DNA from: Aaosphaeria pasadenensis
Taxonomy: Eukaryota > Ascomycota > Dothideomycetes > Pleosporales
Reading direction: 5' to 3'
Length of the DNA stretch: 64,000 nt
NCBI GenBank assembly: GCA_022813625.1
Contig: JAKLMB010000001.1
Span: 1,178,001-1,242,000, forward strand
Position 1 is the stretch's first letter. Each line of letters opens with the position of its first letter. Both the position numbers and the translations under genes were made by a program. Shown in pieces: positions 1 through 12,747 of this stretch. The notes under the pieces were generated by a model. The model ran no database searches. It worked only from the letters and a program-made list of their open reading frames with translations, and had not been told where the DNA came from.

Positions 1-1469
1 GCTTGGTCCGCTCGTCGGCTTTCTCGTATAACCTTGATATTACCAAGGAGAAGAACTGCTGCTACTGTTCTTATGATAGCAGCTTGGTCTTTGTCTGAGA
101 AACCCATGACATGGAAAGCTTCGATCAAGAGATTCCATTCATCGCGATCGGAAACACCAGCAATGGTGTCATTTCCGTGCTTGGTGTATTCGAAATCTTC
201 CACCTCACTATCATTCAAGAGCAGCTCCTGCCTTGTCTTCTGATCAGCGCCCCGAAGAAGCTGGTAGAACACGTGATAGTTTCGTTCATTGGAGTTCAGC
301 CTCACGACTCGCGATTTCTCGAGTAGATACCAGTCAATATATGCTCCAGCAATCTGACCGGTGCGGGTGAACTCGATTCTGATGAACTTTCCAAACCGGG
401 ACGAGTTGTTATTGCGAACCGTTTGGGCGTTGCCGAAGGCTTCGAGGATGGGATTTGCACGTAAGATCTGCTCCGAGAGGTTGGAGAACTGTTTACCGCC
501 TGACTTGGCCCGGGGGTCGTCAGTCGTAGCCACAGCTGCGAGATACTGAATAACCTTCTTCGTGTTCTCCGTTTTGCCGGCACCGGATTCTCCCCTAATT
601 AGATTTTCAGCCAAGTTCTTCATCCTCACGTACATGTACTTACGTCACTAAGATACTCTGATTCTCACCCTCGTCCACGAGATTTCGGAACGCTCCGTCA
701 GCCATGGCAAAGATGTGAGGTTTAGTTTCTTCCCGGCTTCGGCCACGATACATGTTGATGTATTCTCGAGAGTAGATAGGGAGAGGGCAGTAAGGATTTA
801 CTGTTACCAAGAAAAGCCCGGAGTAAGTCTGCATAGCATTTAGTAGTGGTTATAGAAACGGCCTGGATCAAAACATACATATATCAAATCAGCTTGGTAA
901 CGCATCTGGAGATTGTGGATGACGGAGGGTTCGTTAAGATGTGTGAGCTCCGCCATGTCATCTGCTTTGTCGAACTTGGCTGGATTGACCTTGTCGACAG
1001 ATTCCGCATCAACCTCGTGTTGCTCGCCATTGTCACACTGGACCTTGAGCTTTCCCCCAGGCAACTCCTCGACGACCCAACCGCGGACGAAGGCTGTCTT
1101 GGGATCTCGGAGCCAAACAAACCTTTTGCCAGAGAAGTCATTTTCTCCTTCAATGCCACGCACCTCCGGCAAGTCTTCGGTGCCGTCGGCGATGAATTGG
1201 GGTGCAAAGGTGCCGCCTGGGGTTCCATTCCGTGTAGAACCGGCCCGCAGCCGTAGAGAACCACTTCGAGCTAGAGGATCGGATGGTAATTGTGAGAGAG
1301 ATTGGTTACGAGCATGGCCCATGTTATTACGCGACTCGGCCAGCGGCGACGATATCAGGGCGGACTTGGGTCGGGGAGAGGTAGGGTTTGGGCCTGGCGA
1401 CGGCGAGGCAGAGTTTCGAGCGAAGGGGCTATTCCGCCATCGAGGGCCATTTTGCGCTGGAGCGCTCAT
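1..1469 (-). CDS. Class II myosin heavy chain, N-terminal part (gene cut by the window edge)
   Basis: Actin-based motor of cytokinesis and septation. Only the first ~456 codons lie in the window. Exons (minus strand): 1469-879, 828-644, 594-1 (continues outside); the junctions keep frame. The first ~85 residues are a Ser/Pro-rich disordered tail with several SP sites. A myosin N-terminal SH3-like region follows (FVWLRDPKTAFVRGWV), then the motor head. Visible motor motifs are the P-loop GESGAGKT (residues ~260-267) and switch I NNNSSRFG (~320-327). The start is the ATG at 1469-1467, with no better in-frame ATG upstream. The single-class motor core and N-terminal SH3-like fold point to myosin II rather than myosin I or V, but the coiled-coil tail that would settle this is not in the window. 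The gene is divergent from the Red1-like gene at 2513. Confidence 0.9.
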
Positions 1470-2512
1470 TGTGATGGTTGTGTATTGTCTTGGTGAGTAC
1501 AGCAGGTGCGTTCGAGGTTACCAAATTGCAGCATGTGCGGAGCGCATAATCGATGGTCCGGAATGAGGGAGGTAGGGATTGTAAGGAGCCAACCTGCAGT
1601 AGCAGAGCCAAACGAAAGAAGTTATTGTGGGATTACAAGTAAGTATGTATGTACAATGTCGCGACGACAAAAGCGTGCGTAATGGTCAAGCGGATGTTGT
1701 GTAATGGAGGAGTGGAGGAGGAATAGAGGGGAGGGGGGGTGGTGGTTTGTCGCCGTGGTAAGAAGACTTGGACGGGGATGGATGTGATGATGATACAAAG
1801 TAAACAAACTGTCGCCAGCACAGACCGCACACCTAGCAACGAGCAACGAGCAACAACGCCTTGATGTGAGCTGATTGGTTGGCTTCGCGTAGATGGTTCT
1901 TTACTCGCTGACTAACCAGTTGCTTAGTCACCCGCAAACACACCAAACACAAGGTTCTGGCAGCTCCACCAATGATCGATGATCCACGTCTTGGCATTTG
2001 GCACTGTCTCTCATCAACCGCCAACCGCCAGCCGCCGACGCTAAGTCGAATGGATCAAAGTTCAACCATCATTTTGGCGCTTCTCTCTCTTTCCTCCTCT
2101 AACTATCCGCTTCTCACTTGTACCTACCTACCATCCCCATCCCCATTTCTCAACCTCATCCCCCTCCCCCCAGCGGCAGATCGTTCGCGGATAGATCACA
2201 TTGCCAAAGAGCATATGTATACAACACTATCCGCTAATGAGCTGCGCTAGAATACTTGCTGAGAACGTGTCTTTGGTTCCAGTTTCGGCGCGGCGTGCTA
2301 CTTACTACTAACGCGTAAGACCACAGCATACCGCGAATTTGCGCGCCACTCTAATTCACCTCGTCAGCTCTTTATCTTAGAGTGAGACGCCCGCGCAAAG
2401 TATCAAGGCACTGGCAGAGACGCCTTGTACTTCACTACCCCGGCCTCGGTCCATATACTTGCTGCGCGGTGCATTGCTACTTGTACCTATTCTACCGTAT
2501 GCGCCCAGCACA
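1470..2512. promoter_or_regulatory. Divergent intergenic region, myosin II / Red1-like gene
   Basis: About 1.0 kb between two head-to-head genes, so it should hold both promoters and both 5' leaders. It has pyrimidine-rich stretches (for example 2090-2175 on the plus strand and, read on the minus strand, 1690-1750). I see no convincing gene; the short open frames here have no recognisable motifs. Confidence 0.5.
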
Positions 2513-5500
2513 ATGGCAAATCCACAGAATCCACCGTTTGCCATCCCACCTTTTCCCTATCAACAACTTCAATACCAGGCACATCCAAATCCGCAAGCTG
2601 CGCCGGCTCACACCCAGCATGCCTCCATAGCCGAGAATTATCAAAATAACGGAGGTCTCCCGGGCTTGAACATGACTTCATATGCGCCGACTCCACAAAC
2701 CAGCCAGCCCAACTATGGATACTGGCCTCCTCCTCCACCTCCACCGCCGCATGTCGCTCCTTCCCCATCCTCATACGGCAGTCTACCTTTTCCCATCCCT
2801 CCTTTCTTCACTCAGAACGGCGTACCGATACCTCCTCCTCCCCCACCGCCTCTGCCTCCTTCTGTCGGCTCGAACCTATTCCCACCCGTGCCACAATCAC
2901 CTGCTCAGATTCACCCCGCGCATCCGCCAGCTGGAGCACAACACCCTCGTGTATCAGAGAATAGTAAAGAAGACAAGGAAGACGGCGAAGTGAGTGAGCC
3001 CGACGCTATCGTTCGATCATCGGCGAGTAAACATAAACATATTGCCGAGCCCCCGCGATCAGTATCGCACACTCTAGCAGATTCGGCCAGGACTGATCCT
3101 CGGAAGAAGCTTAACGGGCCAGCACAGCACTCTGCAATGGACAGCACGGTAGCCCAAGACCAGATGCGTATGGTTCCTTTGGCGCACTCTCAATCACTTG
3201 GTTTCTAACAAAACTACAGATCACCACAGCACACCACGGAACAAACAAATACCCGGACTGATGGCGGACGATGCAATCCAGAAGCGGGAGTCTTCAAAAC
3301 AATTCATACAAGTTCTGTCCGATAACGACATTGGTTTCTCGGCGCTAGCCGCAGAAGGTCTCGATCTAGATCACCTCAGGAGAATGTATGAAGAATTAAA
3401 GCTACCGTTGGAAAACAAACCCACTTCTCCACAAGTTTCAGTGGGATCTATAGCACCGACTCCTGCCCAGAGCACAGCTGCAAACGGCACGGCAAGAGCT
3501 ACGCTGCAACCTACCCAAAAACCCTCGCCCGCTCCTGCCGTGGATCATATTACTCAGAAGCGCCTAGAGTCCGAGAAAAAGCCTGTCGCCTCAGTCGCCG
3601 CCGCTAATGTTCCTGTCAAAGTCGTTCCACCTCCCGTCGACCGCAAGGACTATGTCGCTAGGCTTCAGGCTGCGAAAGCTGCGAAGCAGGGAACCAAGCC
3701 TACGGCACCCCAACAAACGCGACCATCACAGGAAACCCCCAAACCTTCGGCGTCCACGATAGCCTCGCCCGCACCAGGTACGCCGAAGAGCTCGTCTGAG
3801 GCGAGCGCTGCAAAGGCAGAGGAAGAACGCTTGCGGAAGAACGAGCTACTTAAGGAACGGCTCGCAAAGCTTACAGCTCAACAAAGGCAGGCTAAAACTG
3901 CCACAGCCCAGGCTACATCGGAAGCTGCGCCATCACCTGTACAGCGGCCTCTCGGGCCATCGCAAACGGCAGCTCCTTCACCTCCACAGCCATCTGAGCC
4001 GCCTCAGGCCCAGAGCGTTCCCCCGACTCCCTCCTTCACAGGTTTACCTGGCTTGTTCATGAATGCATCACCAGCTACTGTGCCTCGCGCGCCGTCGTTG
4101 GAGAAACCAGCAGCAGCTGCTCCTGCTACGAATGGATTGTCGGGGCGTAAGCGACCTGCGGCATCGGATTTTGAGGACTCCTCAACCCCTCGCTCGGGAC
4201 CTATTTACACTCGACCTCTCGGGCAGTCACCGCACGAACATGACAGCGAATCTATGATCATCGAAGTCAGTGATGACGAGGGTAGTGACATGGATATCGA
4301 TGACGACCAGGCTGAAACGCAACCCATATCTACCTTCACTCCCCCGGTGCAAGGCATTGTTGACCCGCAAACAGTACGAAGTCATCTAAATGTTCAGGAC
4401 CTCCCTTCGAGGTCTGGTTCTGTTCGACCTGCCTCGACTGCTATAAGTACGCCTCCCGCGGTGCGGACACCAGGTGCCTCCTTCGCATTGGAAGAGGAGG
4501 CTAAACGAAAGGAGCAAGAAATCATGAATCTCAAGTTACGAATTGCTGAAATAAAACGAAAACGACAAGAAGAAAAGGCCAAGAAGGAAGCCATGGGCTC
4601 TTCTCCAGCTCCTCCAAAGGCTGTCTCTCTTCCGGCATCCGAGCCGGCTAGCGCGTTGCCATCGCCCCCAGCGCCTCCACCATCCGGCTCTCCGAGAATT
4701 CAGACCGAATCGATTCGTGAGCCTACTGGACGTGTGGCCGCCCACACTGCGACCTCTGTCCCCCCGAACGCGAATGCCACAGCGGAATGGAAGAGACAAC
4801 GACGCGCAGAGATAGAATCGGGCCTGCTCTCACTCAACGCTGGACTTGAGAGTCGCCAGGCGCGCTTAGCGCAACTCGAAGCTGAGATGGCCAAGATTCG
4901 GGCTGATGAGACCAAGTACCAGCAAGACAGGCAAAAGCTCGTAGAGGAACTCGAAAGCCTTGGTGTGGATACCGAGGGCATACCTGATGAGGAACTACAA
5001 GCCACAAAAGACGCAGTGATCCAGGAGACTATCAACGCGGCTATTGCTGAAGCTTCACGCCCACTTCCTCAGTTGGATGGCGCCTCAGGTCATATTTTTG
5101 ATACAGCTCCAGCATATAGAGATGATCTCCAGTCGAGGGAAGCTGAACTGGCTTGTGCAAAAGGGCCATCAACACCGCCCGGTCCACCAATCGAGCAAGT
5201 AGCAGCTGCTCCTGTCGTACCACCCGTCAACAGTGACTCGCCCAAAACGACGGCTGAGCCCGTCCCTCCCGTGAATGTGACAACCGATCTTCCTCTCCCT
5301 CCAGTAGATCAACTCATGCCTACGACCGAGGTGGTGAAAACAGACACAATGCAAGACACTGATGGGAATGCATCCACACCACGAGATGTCGAAGAGGACT
5401 TCTACTCGCCTGAGCCTGCAGTCTTACCCGGCACTATCGCACAATCAGATGCAGACAGGCCAGAGGTCTCAAGAATCCCTTCCCCTTCTGAAGAAGGAGA

Positions 5501-6466
5501 AGTGGAGATGTCAGAATCCTCATCCGATTCCTCGTCTGAGGAGGATAGTGATGAAGAAGACTATGAGCCTGACGAGCCAGTAGCAATCCCAGCAAACGTG
5601 CTAGATTCTTTACCCAAGTCCAACTCATCAATGCCTAGTTCGTCAGGCTCGTCACCTCTCACGTCTTCGAACTCGTCGTCAGACGATGAAGGAGATGTCT
5701 ATGAGCCTCCGGATGTCAATAATGCCCCGGAGGAGGATGGCGCTGTGGCACCATTGCAGGTGACCGCAGGTTCTACCCCTGCTCAATCAACATCATCTGG
5801 TGCCGCAGCAAGTCCTGCAATTGCAATCGCGGATGACTTGGCGCCCGAACTACAGTCCCAAGTTTCACCGGCTCAAGTGATTTCAGCTGCTCAACCCGTA
5901 CGTGAGATGGCCCCATTTAGATTTTGCTAACAGCTGCAGGACCTCAATGATGAGACCGAACGGGGTCCCAAACCTTTTCTGCCCTATGATAGCCCCTTGA
6001 AAAAGTTCAAGTCCTATCGTTACCACCCCCAATTTGCCCAGAACGTTGAGGGCGGCTTTCTTTCAATGACTTACAGCCACCAGATTGACCCCGAAAAGCC
6101 TTTGTGTCGGTTTGAGTCTGTTGGTGGTGCTTGCAACGACCCAGACTGTCCTGATCAGCATTTCCGGGACATGAACATTACCGGTGCGTTTCCGGGAAAA
6201 GACTAGATTTGTCTCTAAGAAACCCACTCTCGAGGCGCACAGACTAACTCCCTGTGAGTATAGGTGAGAAACTTCTAGTTCAGCTAGGCACCGCAAATCC
6301 AGGAACCACGCCTGAAGAGAAGCAACAGTGGAACGACGGGTTGCGGCTTGTGTTGAAAGAACTCCGCCAGAATAATACCAAAGATCCAAATGGCATCGCG
6401 ATGGAGATTGCGAACTATCGCCGGCGGTTCTTGAACGATGACACACGCGTGGTCAATCTCAAATGA
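2513..6466 (+). CDS. Red1/ZFC3H1-like protein with C-terminal zf-C3H1 zinc finger
   Basis: Likely scaffold of a nuclear RNA-surveillance complex (MTREC in fission yeast, PAXT in animals), where such proteins link the Mtr4-type helicase to the exosome; this role is inferred from family. Exons: 2513-3167, 3220-5897, 5940-6183, 6264-6466, giving 1259 aa. The N-terminus (residues ~1-150) is proline-rich with long poly-Pro runs. The middle is disordered. It has Lys/Glu-rich coiled-coil segments near ~640-690 and ~745-815 and an acidic, Ser-rich stretch before the last two exons. The diagnostic part is near the C-terminus: PLCRFESVGGACNDPDCPDQHF, with C~1167, C~1176, C~1181 and H~1185 forming a CX8CX4CX3H finger. 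The start ATG at 2513 is preceded by CACA. Intron 2 is only 42 nt. Beyond the finger, sequence identity to known Red1 cannot be judged by eye. Confidence 0.82.
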
Positions 6467-7742
6467 TTATAGGCTAATCAACAGCGACAAGTTGGACATC
6501 GACCGACGTTCTTCTTCGTGGCTGCTCTTGGCGCCGTGGTCAGGTTTGTCCTATATGTGCATTATCTTGTTTTATTATCTCTCTCTCCGCCTCTCTCTCC
6601 GGCCATCTTCTCATTATGATCACGCCACCCAATGTCCGCGGCCTTGTCGGACTGGCGTGGAATCGGTCATAAAAGTGGAATCTAGGAGGGTTTATTTTGG
6701 CTTTCGTAGCATCGATACCCCGTGCATTAGGATGGAGTCATTGAGCGTGCCACTTCGCTTTAGCGTGGACATATTATGCATGACAACAGCGCCACTGTGT
6801 GTCTGCAAGAGATGGATTGTCGATGGCTTTCGATCACATACGGCGTGAACACTCTCAGATAGAGGGCGACTCGACGTACGATCAAACAGCGAAAGCCAGT
6901 GGTACATAATGGTAGTGGCTCTTTTAGGTACTTTTAGTTACATAGGCAGCAATTAGCCAAATATATGGTCAATTTCCATTTCCACAATCGTCTCCAAACA
7001 GTCAGTCCTTTCCGTCGTGACCTTCGCCTAGCAATACTTCTTTCGAAGCGTTCGCTTGATGTTCCTCTCTCCCCCTCACGCGTCTATTGGTACGAGTAGA
7101 ATATGGCTACCCGATCGAGCAAGCCTACACGCGTCTAGCCTAGTCCTCGTAACATAGATAGCCCGTCGCCCCTTCCCCTCCCTCCGCACTTACGGAGCGT
7201 GAAGCGGGGTGCCACGTGAAAGGGTACATACATCGAGCACCCTACACGCGTGAGCGATACCTATCTGGGTATACCGGCGGTACGTATCCCTCCCTCCTCA
7301 CCCTCTGCGCAATCCGCCAACTCACGATCCACAAAAGCCGTCTCGTAAGTATATCCTCTTGGACCTCGGGAAACTTCTTTGCTTTGCTTTTAAGGCCAGG
7401 CTTTGGAGGAACGAATTGATCGTCATTTCTGCAATTGCAGGTGATTATCAGTACTTGGTATTTATATCTAGTAGTGCCCCATCCTACCTCTCTCTCCCCT
7501 CCCTCCATCTCCACTTCTCCACATCCCTCGCCTTCGACTTTAGGGTTCAATTGGAGAGAAACACAGCATCTTTTGATCTTTTCTTCATTTTGATTCACTT
7601 TTATCAAAAAGGCAACGAAGGGTGTGTGCATATATCCATTGTCCACCATCCACCGCACTCGCCCATACGCTTGCATTCGAGAACCCAGAGACATCGACCC
7701 AATCGCCAGAGACTAAAGAGCTAGAAACCGGGAAAGAATACA
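6467..7742. other. Intergenic region and 5' leader of the SDR gene
   Basis: About 1.3 kb between two co-oriented genes. It contains the 3' end of the Red1-like gene and the promoter and leader of the SDR gene. A candidate 5'-UTR intron is listed separately. No coding region is supportable. Confidence 0.5.
7345..7440 (+). other. Candidate 5'-UTR intron of the SDR gene
   Basis: The stretch starts with a strong donor, GTAAGTATATCC, and ends in the acceptor TGCAATTGCAG. At 96 nt it has the usual size for this genome. It lies ~300 nt upstream of the ATG at 7743. Only transcript data can confirm it. Confidence 0.35.
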
Positions 7743-9234
7743 ATGACTGCCTCAGCGTCTGACGACGCAGCTGCTGGTGGTGGTGGTAAACGACAGAAGA
7801 CGGCGGGGAACTTCAGCGTTAGGGGCAAGAGGGCGATTGTCACGGGTGCTGGGTCTGGTATGTATTATAATTTTTGTTGTTTTTGTTGTTATTATTTTAA
7901 TTCTTTACATTGGCTCCTTTGGGTTTTTAATGGTTTGATTTGGACTTTCTTGATATCTCAGTTTATGTTTATGCGATTTTTGTGGCTTGCTGTGGTGGAT
8001 TTTAAATGATTTTAATTCTATTTGAGTGGTTTGCAGTATTGTTTTTATTTGTTCGGTTTGTTTGTTCATACTTACTACTTCTGGATTCTTTTCAAATTAT
8101 TCTTTCACGTTTTGAAAGGATGGTACATATTCTCATATACGTATATATGTGTATATATGTGTCTACGCATTTCTCAAGAAAGCAACACCACCACTAACAA
8201 CCCAACCTCACAGGCATCAACTTCTCCTTCGCAGCCCTGCTCCTCTCCCGCGGCTGCAGCGTCCTCATCGCCGACATCGCTCTGCGGCCCGAGGCAAAAG
8301 AGCTCGTCGAGAAGTACAGTGCAGGCGGCGAAAAGAAGGAGAGAGAGGCGAGGGCCGTGTTCCAGGAGACGGACGTGACGCAGTGGACGCAGCTGGAGCG
8401 CATGTTCGAGGTGGCGCGGAGGGAGTTCGGCGGCGTGGACGTCGTGTGTCCCGGCGCGGGGATATATGATCCGCACTGTGAGTTGTCTACTTTTCTGCTT
8501 CCCCCCTCCTTTTCTTCCCTTGAGGGGGGAGGGATTATGTGAAGGGGAAGATGAAAGGCTAATCACGATTGTACGTCACGCATGTAGGGAGCAATTTCTG
8601 GCATCCACCTGGCTCGGCGAAGAGCAGAGACGCAGCGGACGGGAACCGCTACGCCAGCGTCGACATCAACATCACGCACCCGATCCGCAGCACGCAGCTC
8701 GCCATCTCGGAGTTCCTCAACCCATCGTCGACAAGCGGCGAGGGTGGCGAGGAGGAGGAGAAGGCGTCGCCGCAGAACCCGAAGCGCGTGGTCATCATCT
8801 CGAGCATAGCGGGCCAGACGTCCAACCTCAACACGCCCATCTACGTGGCGACGAAGCATGCGATGAACGGCTTCATACGCTCGCTCGCGCCGCTCGAGTC
8901 TCGCACCGGGATCCGCGTCAACGGCGTGGCGCCGGGTGTGATCAAGACACCTCTGTGGTTCGAGCATCCTGAGAAGATGGGGTTCTTGGACGAGAGCAAG
9001 GACGAGTGGGCTACGCCCGAGGAGGTCGCCGAGGCCATGCTGAGGTGCGTCGAGGATGAGGATATGGCGGGCGGGACGATCCTAGAGGTTGGTGCAAGGC
9101 AGACGAGGAAGGTTCAGCAGTTGAATGATCCGGGGCCCAGTGGTCCGGGGCATACGGTTGCGAATCTAGAGGCGTCATATGAGGAGGTTTTTGAATGGTT
9201 GGGAGAAGAGGGGTGGGGTACGAGGAAGAAGTGA
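7743..9234 (+). CDS. Classical short-chain dehydrogenase/reductase (SDR)
   Basis: NAD(P)(H)-dependent oxidoreductase with a Rossmann fold; the substrate is unknown. Exons: 7743-7857, 8214-8477, 8588-9234, giving 341 aa. The cofactor loop is TGAGSGIN (residues ~34-41, interrupted by intron 1 right after the second last Gly). The catalytic set is visible as ISSIAG (Ser ~198/199) and YVATK (Tyr ~212, Lys ~216). The layout resembles fungal proteins annotated as 15-hydroxyprostaglandin dehydrogenase-like, a label that does not prove the substrate. There is a ~25-residue Ala/Gly-rich N-terminal extension before the fold and a ~40-residue tail after it. Intron 1 (356 nt) is long and strongly T-rich on the coding strand, unlike neighbouring introns. 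Confidence 0.85.
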
Positions 9235-11437
9235 TGCGGTTGTTAGTGTGTCAGTCGTGACATTGCGGGGGTGGGGAGGATGGAAGCATCTCATGGGTTC
9301 TGGTGTAGATGGATATAGAGCGACATCAGCTGCGAGGGCAATGCGTATTCAAAGCTAGTTGCTGTTTTGTAGAAATTGAAGCTGGTTGAATATACTAAAA
9401 TGCTGTAATTAACTGGAAGTTTGTGGTATCGTGAACTTGGTATGAGATAGGTGTGTTAGGGTAGTCAGTCTCACGGAGATGGTTGGCGCGCGGAAATGCA
9501 GCGGAAAAATATGGATACCATCCCACGTCGCTGTGAAGTGCGCGGAGATGTGGTTGTAGTGTATGATAACTGGTAGTAGAAGGGTAGTGTAAGGTACGAG
9601 AATTAGTGTACCTAGAGAGAATTCATTCCATTGATTGAGTATTTTTTTCCACGTCAGTCGGAATCAGGGTTCCAGACTGTCATGGAATCGGAATCATGGA
9701 GTGTCTCAGGGAAAGGATGCGCATAATAATTCTTTCTCACCTCCTGACGAATAGGGAAATATGAATCCCGATTGCTCCAATCGTTCCGATTCATGTTCCG
9801 CACGTGCTGGCAGTAGTAGTGCTCGTTGGCATAGGGATGGACAAAATAGGAAAGACTGCCCTCCTCTAAGTTACCCAGGTACATAGATACATAGTAAACA
9901 GTACAAGCCAGACAAGTCCTCGAGAGGTACGGAGAATAACTTAGTAATTGGCGCGAGGACTATTCGCGGTGGCTATTAGTTGTAACAATGTGGCATTAGT
10001 TATTAGGAAGCGGGTAATGACCCTCCCGACTCCCAGCCAGGACGACTAAGATGAAGTGTTGCTTATTAACTTCTGGTGGAGAAATTCGAGCGCGGCCGCG
10101 GGACTAGTGCGGCAAGGCGGATGCGGAGGAACAGGTTGAAGGGCGAGGATGGGACAAGAAAAAGACTCAGAGCAGATCTGAAAGATTGAGCATGCAATTC
10201 GTGTGTGTATTCGTGGGAGTCTTCATACAGAGAATAGATGAGATGGGATGGAAAAGGTTTCGAATGCCGGACGACAGTGACCCGAAGGCGTCGCCGGCTA
10301 TTGAAAACGGCTTGGCAAGGATGATGTGCGTGAGAGCGAGCCGGCAGTAGAGGAAAATTCTTCCGCGTCAGGAGGATCAATGCAGTCAACTGTTATGTAC
10401 CTATAAAATTATGTTCAATGATTTTCCGAATGATAACAATCGTTGATTGATCTTGATCACTACCGGAAGACGAAGGAATAATACGATCCGTTTGAGACGA
10501 CAAAATGAGAAGATATGACGTAGATTGGCATACGAAAGCTCAGAGCAGCAATAAGTATTACATAGCTACGGTAGCTTTGTAGTAAGGGGATGCACATACC
10601 AATGCGCCAGTTAGTGTTGATTAGAAGAACGTACGTCAACGGCCATCATCGGCGTTTGATCCCTAATAGAGGGGTGGTGGGTTGTATTGGAAAGAACCAT
10701 AATTACCACCTTCAACAACTACAATGGAATAATTACTTTGATAGCTCGTTCATAATGATGTTACGTTAAAAGAGGTACTGAGTACTGCACCATACCACTA
10801 ATGATGCAATCCTCAATACCTGCCATGCGTACAAAGTAGGAGTACATACATACAAAGTTAGTAAGAGTTGTAGCAACGAGGCCGCGTATTCCGACCCCTT
10901 ATGGGAAGAGGGTTAGAGAGAAAAGGGACGGCCGTATGGAGTAGTAAGAAGCGCAAGGGACAGTAACCAGGTGTAATCATGCTGACTGTGTGTTTCTAAG
11001 TCGCTGAATGATCTGATTGATGATTGATGCGATTGATTGAGTGGGTGAAGTGGGATGGTGGGAAGCGCGGGTTGCCACTTGTGACGATGGCGGGGCGGTA
11101 TTTTTCCCAAGGTGTGGATGAAGTGGTGGCAGCTAAACTCATTTCCTTACTGTGTATGGTCCCTATGCCTGACTTGCCTACCTAACCTTTCCAATTCGTT
11201 TCCCAACAGTGTGTAACTAACTGCCTGCTAACTATTCCTATTCCTTACCCTGACCCTAGCAACTACCTAACCAAACCAACCCACGAGTTGCCTACGTTAC
11301 AAAGTATCCCGCCGCCAGCTATATACATCTCCCCGCCCTCAATTCAAATCTTCTTCCTCTTCTCTCCTCATTCCATCTCTTCACATTTCCAACAATCCAA
11401 CACTCCCACTCCTACTTTTCACACATCACACATCACA
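9235..11437. other. Intergenic region, SDR to transaldolase
   Basis: About 2.2 kb. The right end is the transaldolase promoter and CT-rich leader. The remaining sequence shows scattered short open frames on both strands without motifs, and no RNA gene that I can recognise. It has one copy of the TACGGAG motif discussed in the findings (near 9928). Confidence 0.5.
11320..11326 (+). promoter_or_regulatory. TATA-like element of the transaldolase gene
   Basis: TATATAC lies 112 nt upstream of the transaldolase ATG and is followed by a CT-rich tract (11329-11380). This is the usual arrangement of highly expressed fungal genes. It is a positional inference. Confidence 0.4.
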
Positions 11438-12747
11438 ATGTCTTCCTCTCTCGAGCAATTGAAGGCCACTGGCACCGTACGTTCCCCTCCTCCTCCTCCT
11501 ACCCTGACCCCACTACCATCATCACAACTACCTCCATGACCACCGCAATATTCCTTTACAATCCTCTCCTCAATGCTCTACCGGGTCTCACCGGCTTTGA
11601 GGAGCGCAAACAGCTCAATCAGAATTATCGCAATATTTCAAGACCCAAGACTGACATGCAGTGATTTCTCTAGACCGTTGTCTGCGACTCCGGTGACTTC
11701 GCCACCATCGACAAGTACAAGCCCCAGGATGCCACCACCAACCCCTCCCTCATCCTCGCTGCTTCCAAGAAGCCCGAGTACGCCAAGTTGATCGATGCCG
11801 CTGTCGAGTACGGCAAGAAGCACGGCGGAAGCAGCATTGAGGACCAGGTCGATGCCACCCTCGACAACCTTCTCGTCCAGTTCGGAAAGGAGATCCTCAA
11901 CATCGTTCCCGGAAAGGTCTCCACCGAGGTTGACGCCCGTTTCTCCTTCGATACCGAGGCTTCCGTCAAGAAGGCCCTCCGCATCATCGACGTACGTATT
12001 CCGATTCCACTTCCGAATCGCCAATTCCCGATTTTCGATTCGATGCTAACGTTTCTGCTTTGAACAGCTCTACAAGGAGATCGGTATCCCCAAGGAGCGC
12101 GTCCTCATCAAGATCGCCTCCACCTGGGAGGGTATCAAGGCTGCCGAGATCCTCCAGTCCAAGTACGGAATCAACACCAACTTGACCCTCATGTTCTCTC
12201 TCGTCCAGGCCATCGCCGCCGCTGAGGCCGGTGCTTTCCTCATCTCTCCCTTCGTCGGCCGCATCCTTGACTGGTACAAGGCTGCCACCAAGAAGGAGTA
12301 CTCCGCCCAGGAGGACCCCGGCGTCCAGTCCGTCGGTGCCATCTTCAACTACTACAAGAAGTTCGGCTACAACACCATCGTCATGGGTGCCTCCTTCAGG
12401 AGCATCGGTGAGGTCACCGAGCTCGCTGGATGCGACTACCTTACCATTGCTGTACGTATAACTTCTTTTGGCTATGGATGATGCGAACAAAAAGCTAATG
12501 ATTTCTCCAGCCCAACCTCCTCGAGCAGCTCTACAACTCCACCGACTCCGTCCCCAAGAAGCTCGATGCCTCCAACGCCTCCTCCCTCAACCTCGAGAAG
12601 AAGACCTACATCAACAGCGAGGCCGACTTCCGATTCGACTTCAACGAGGAGCAAATGGCCGTCGAGAAGCTCCGCGAGGGTATCTCCAAGTTCGCCGCCG
12701 ATGCCAACACCCTCAAGGATATCCTCCGCCAGAAGATCCAGGCATAA
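11438..12747 (+). CDS. TAL1: Transaldolase
   Basis: Cytosolic enzyme of the non-oxidative pentose phosphate pathway. It moves a dihydroxyacetone unit from sedoheptulose-7-phosphate to glyceraldehyde-3-phosphate through a Schiff-base lysine. Exons: 11438-11476, 11674-11991, 12068-12451, 12511-12747, giving 325 aa, the usual length for fungal class I transaldolase; all introns are phase 0. The early DSGDF and DATTNPS motifs are present, and the catalytic Lys sits in LIKIASTWEG (~K134). The NLTLMFS segment of the barrel and the C-terminal helices are intact. Third positions are strongly C-biased, as expected for high expression. That bias also explains the long antisense open frames over exons 2-4. 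The start follows CATCACA and a CT-rich leader. Confidence 0.97.

Noticed and set aside
11638..12490. Long minus-strand open frames over the transaldolase exons
   Set aside because: They are antisense shadows of strongly C-biased third positions in the transaldolase gene and cross its introns.
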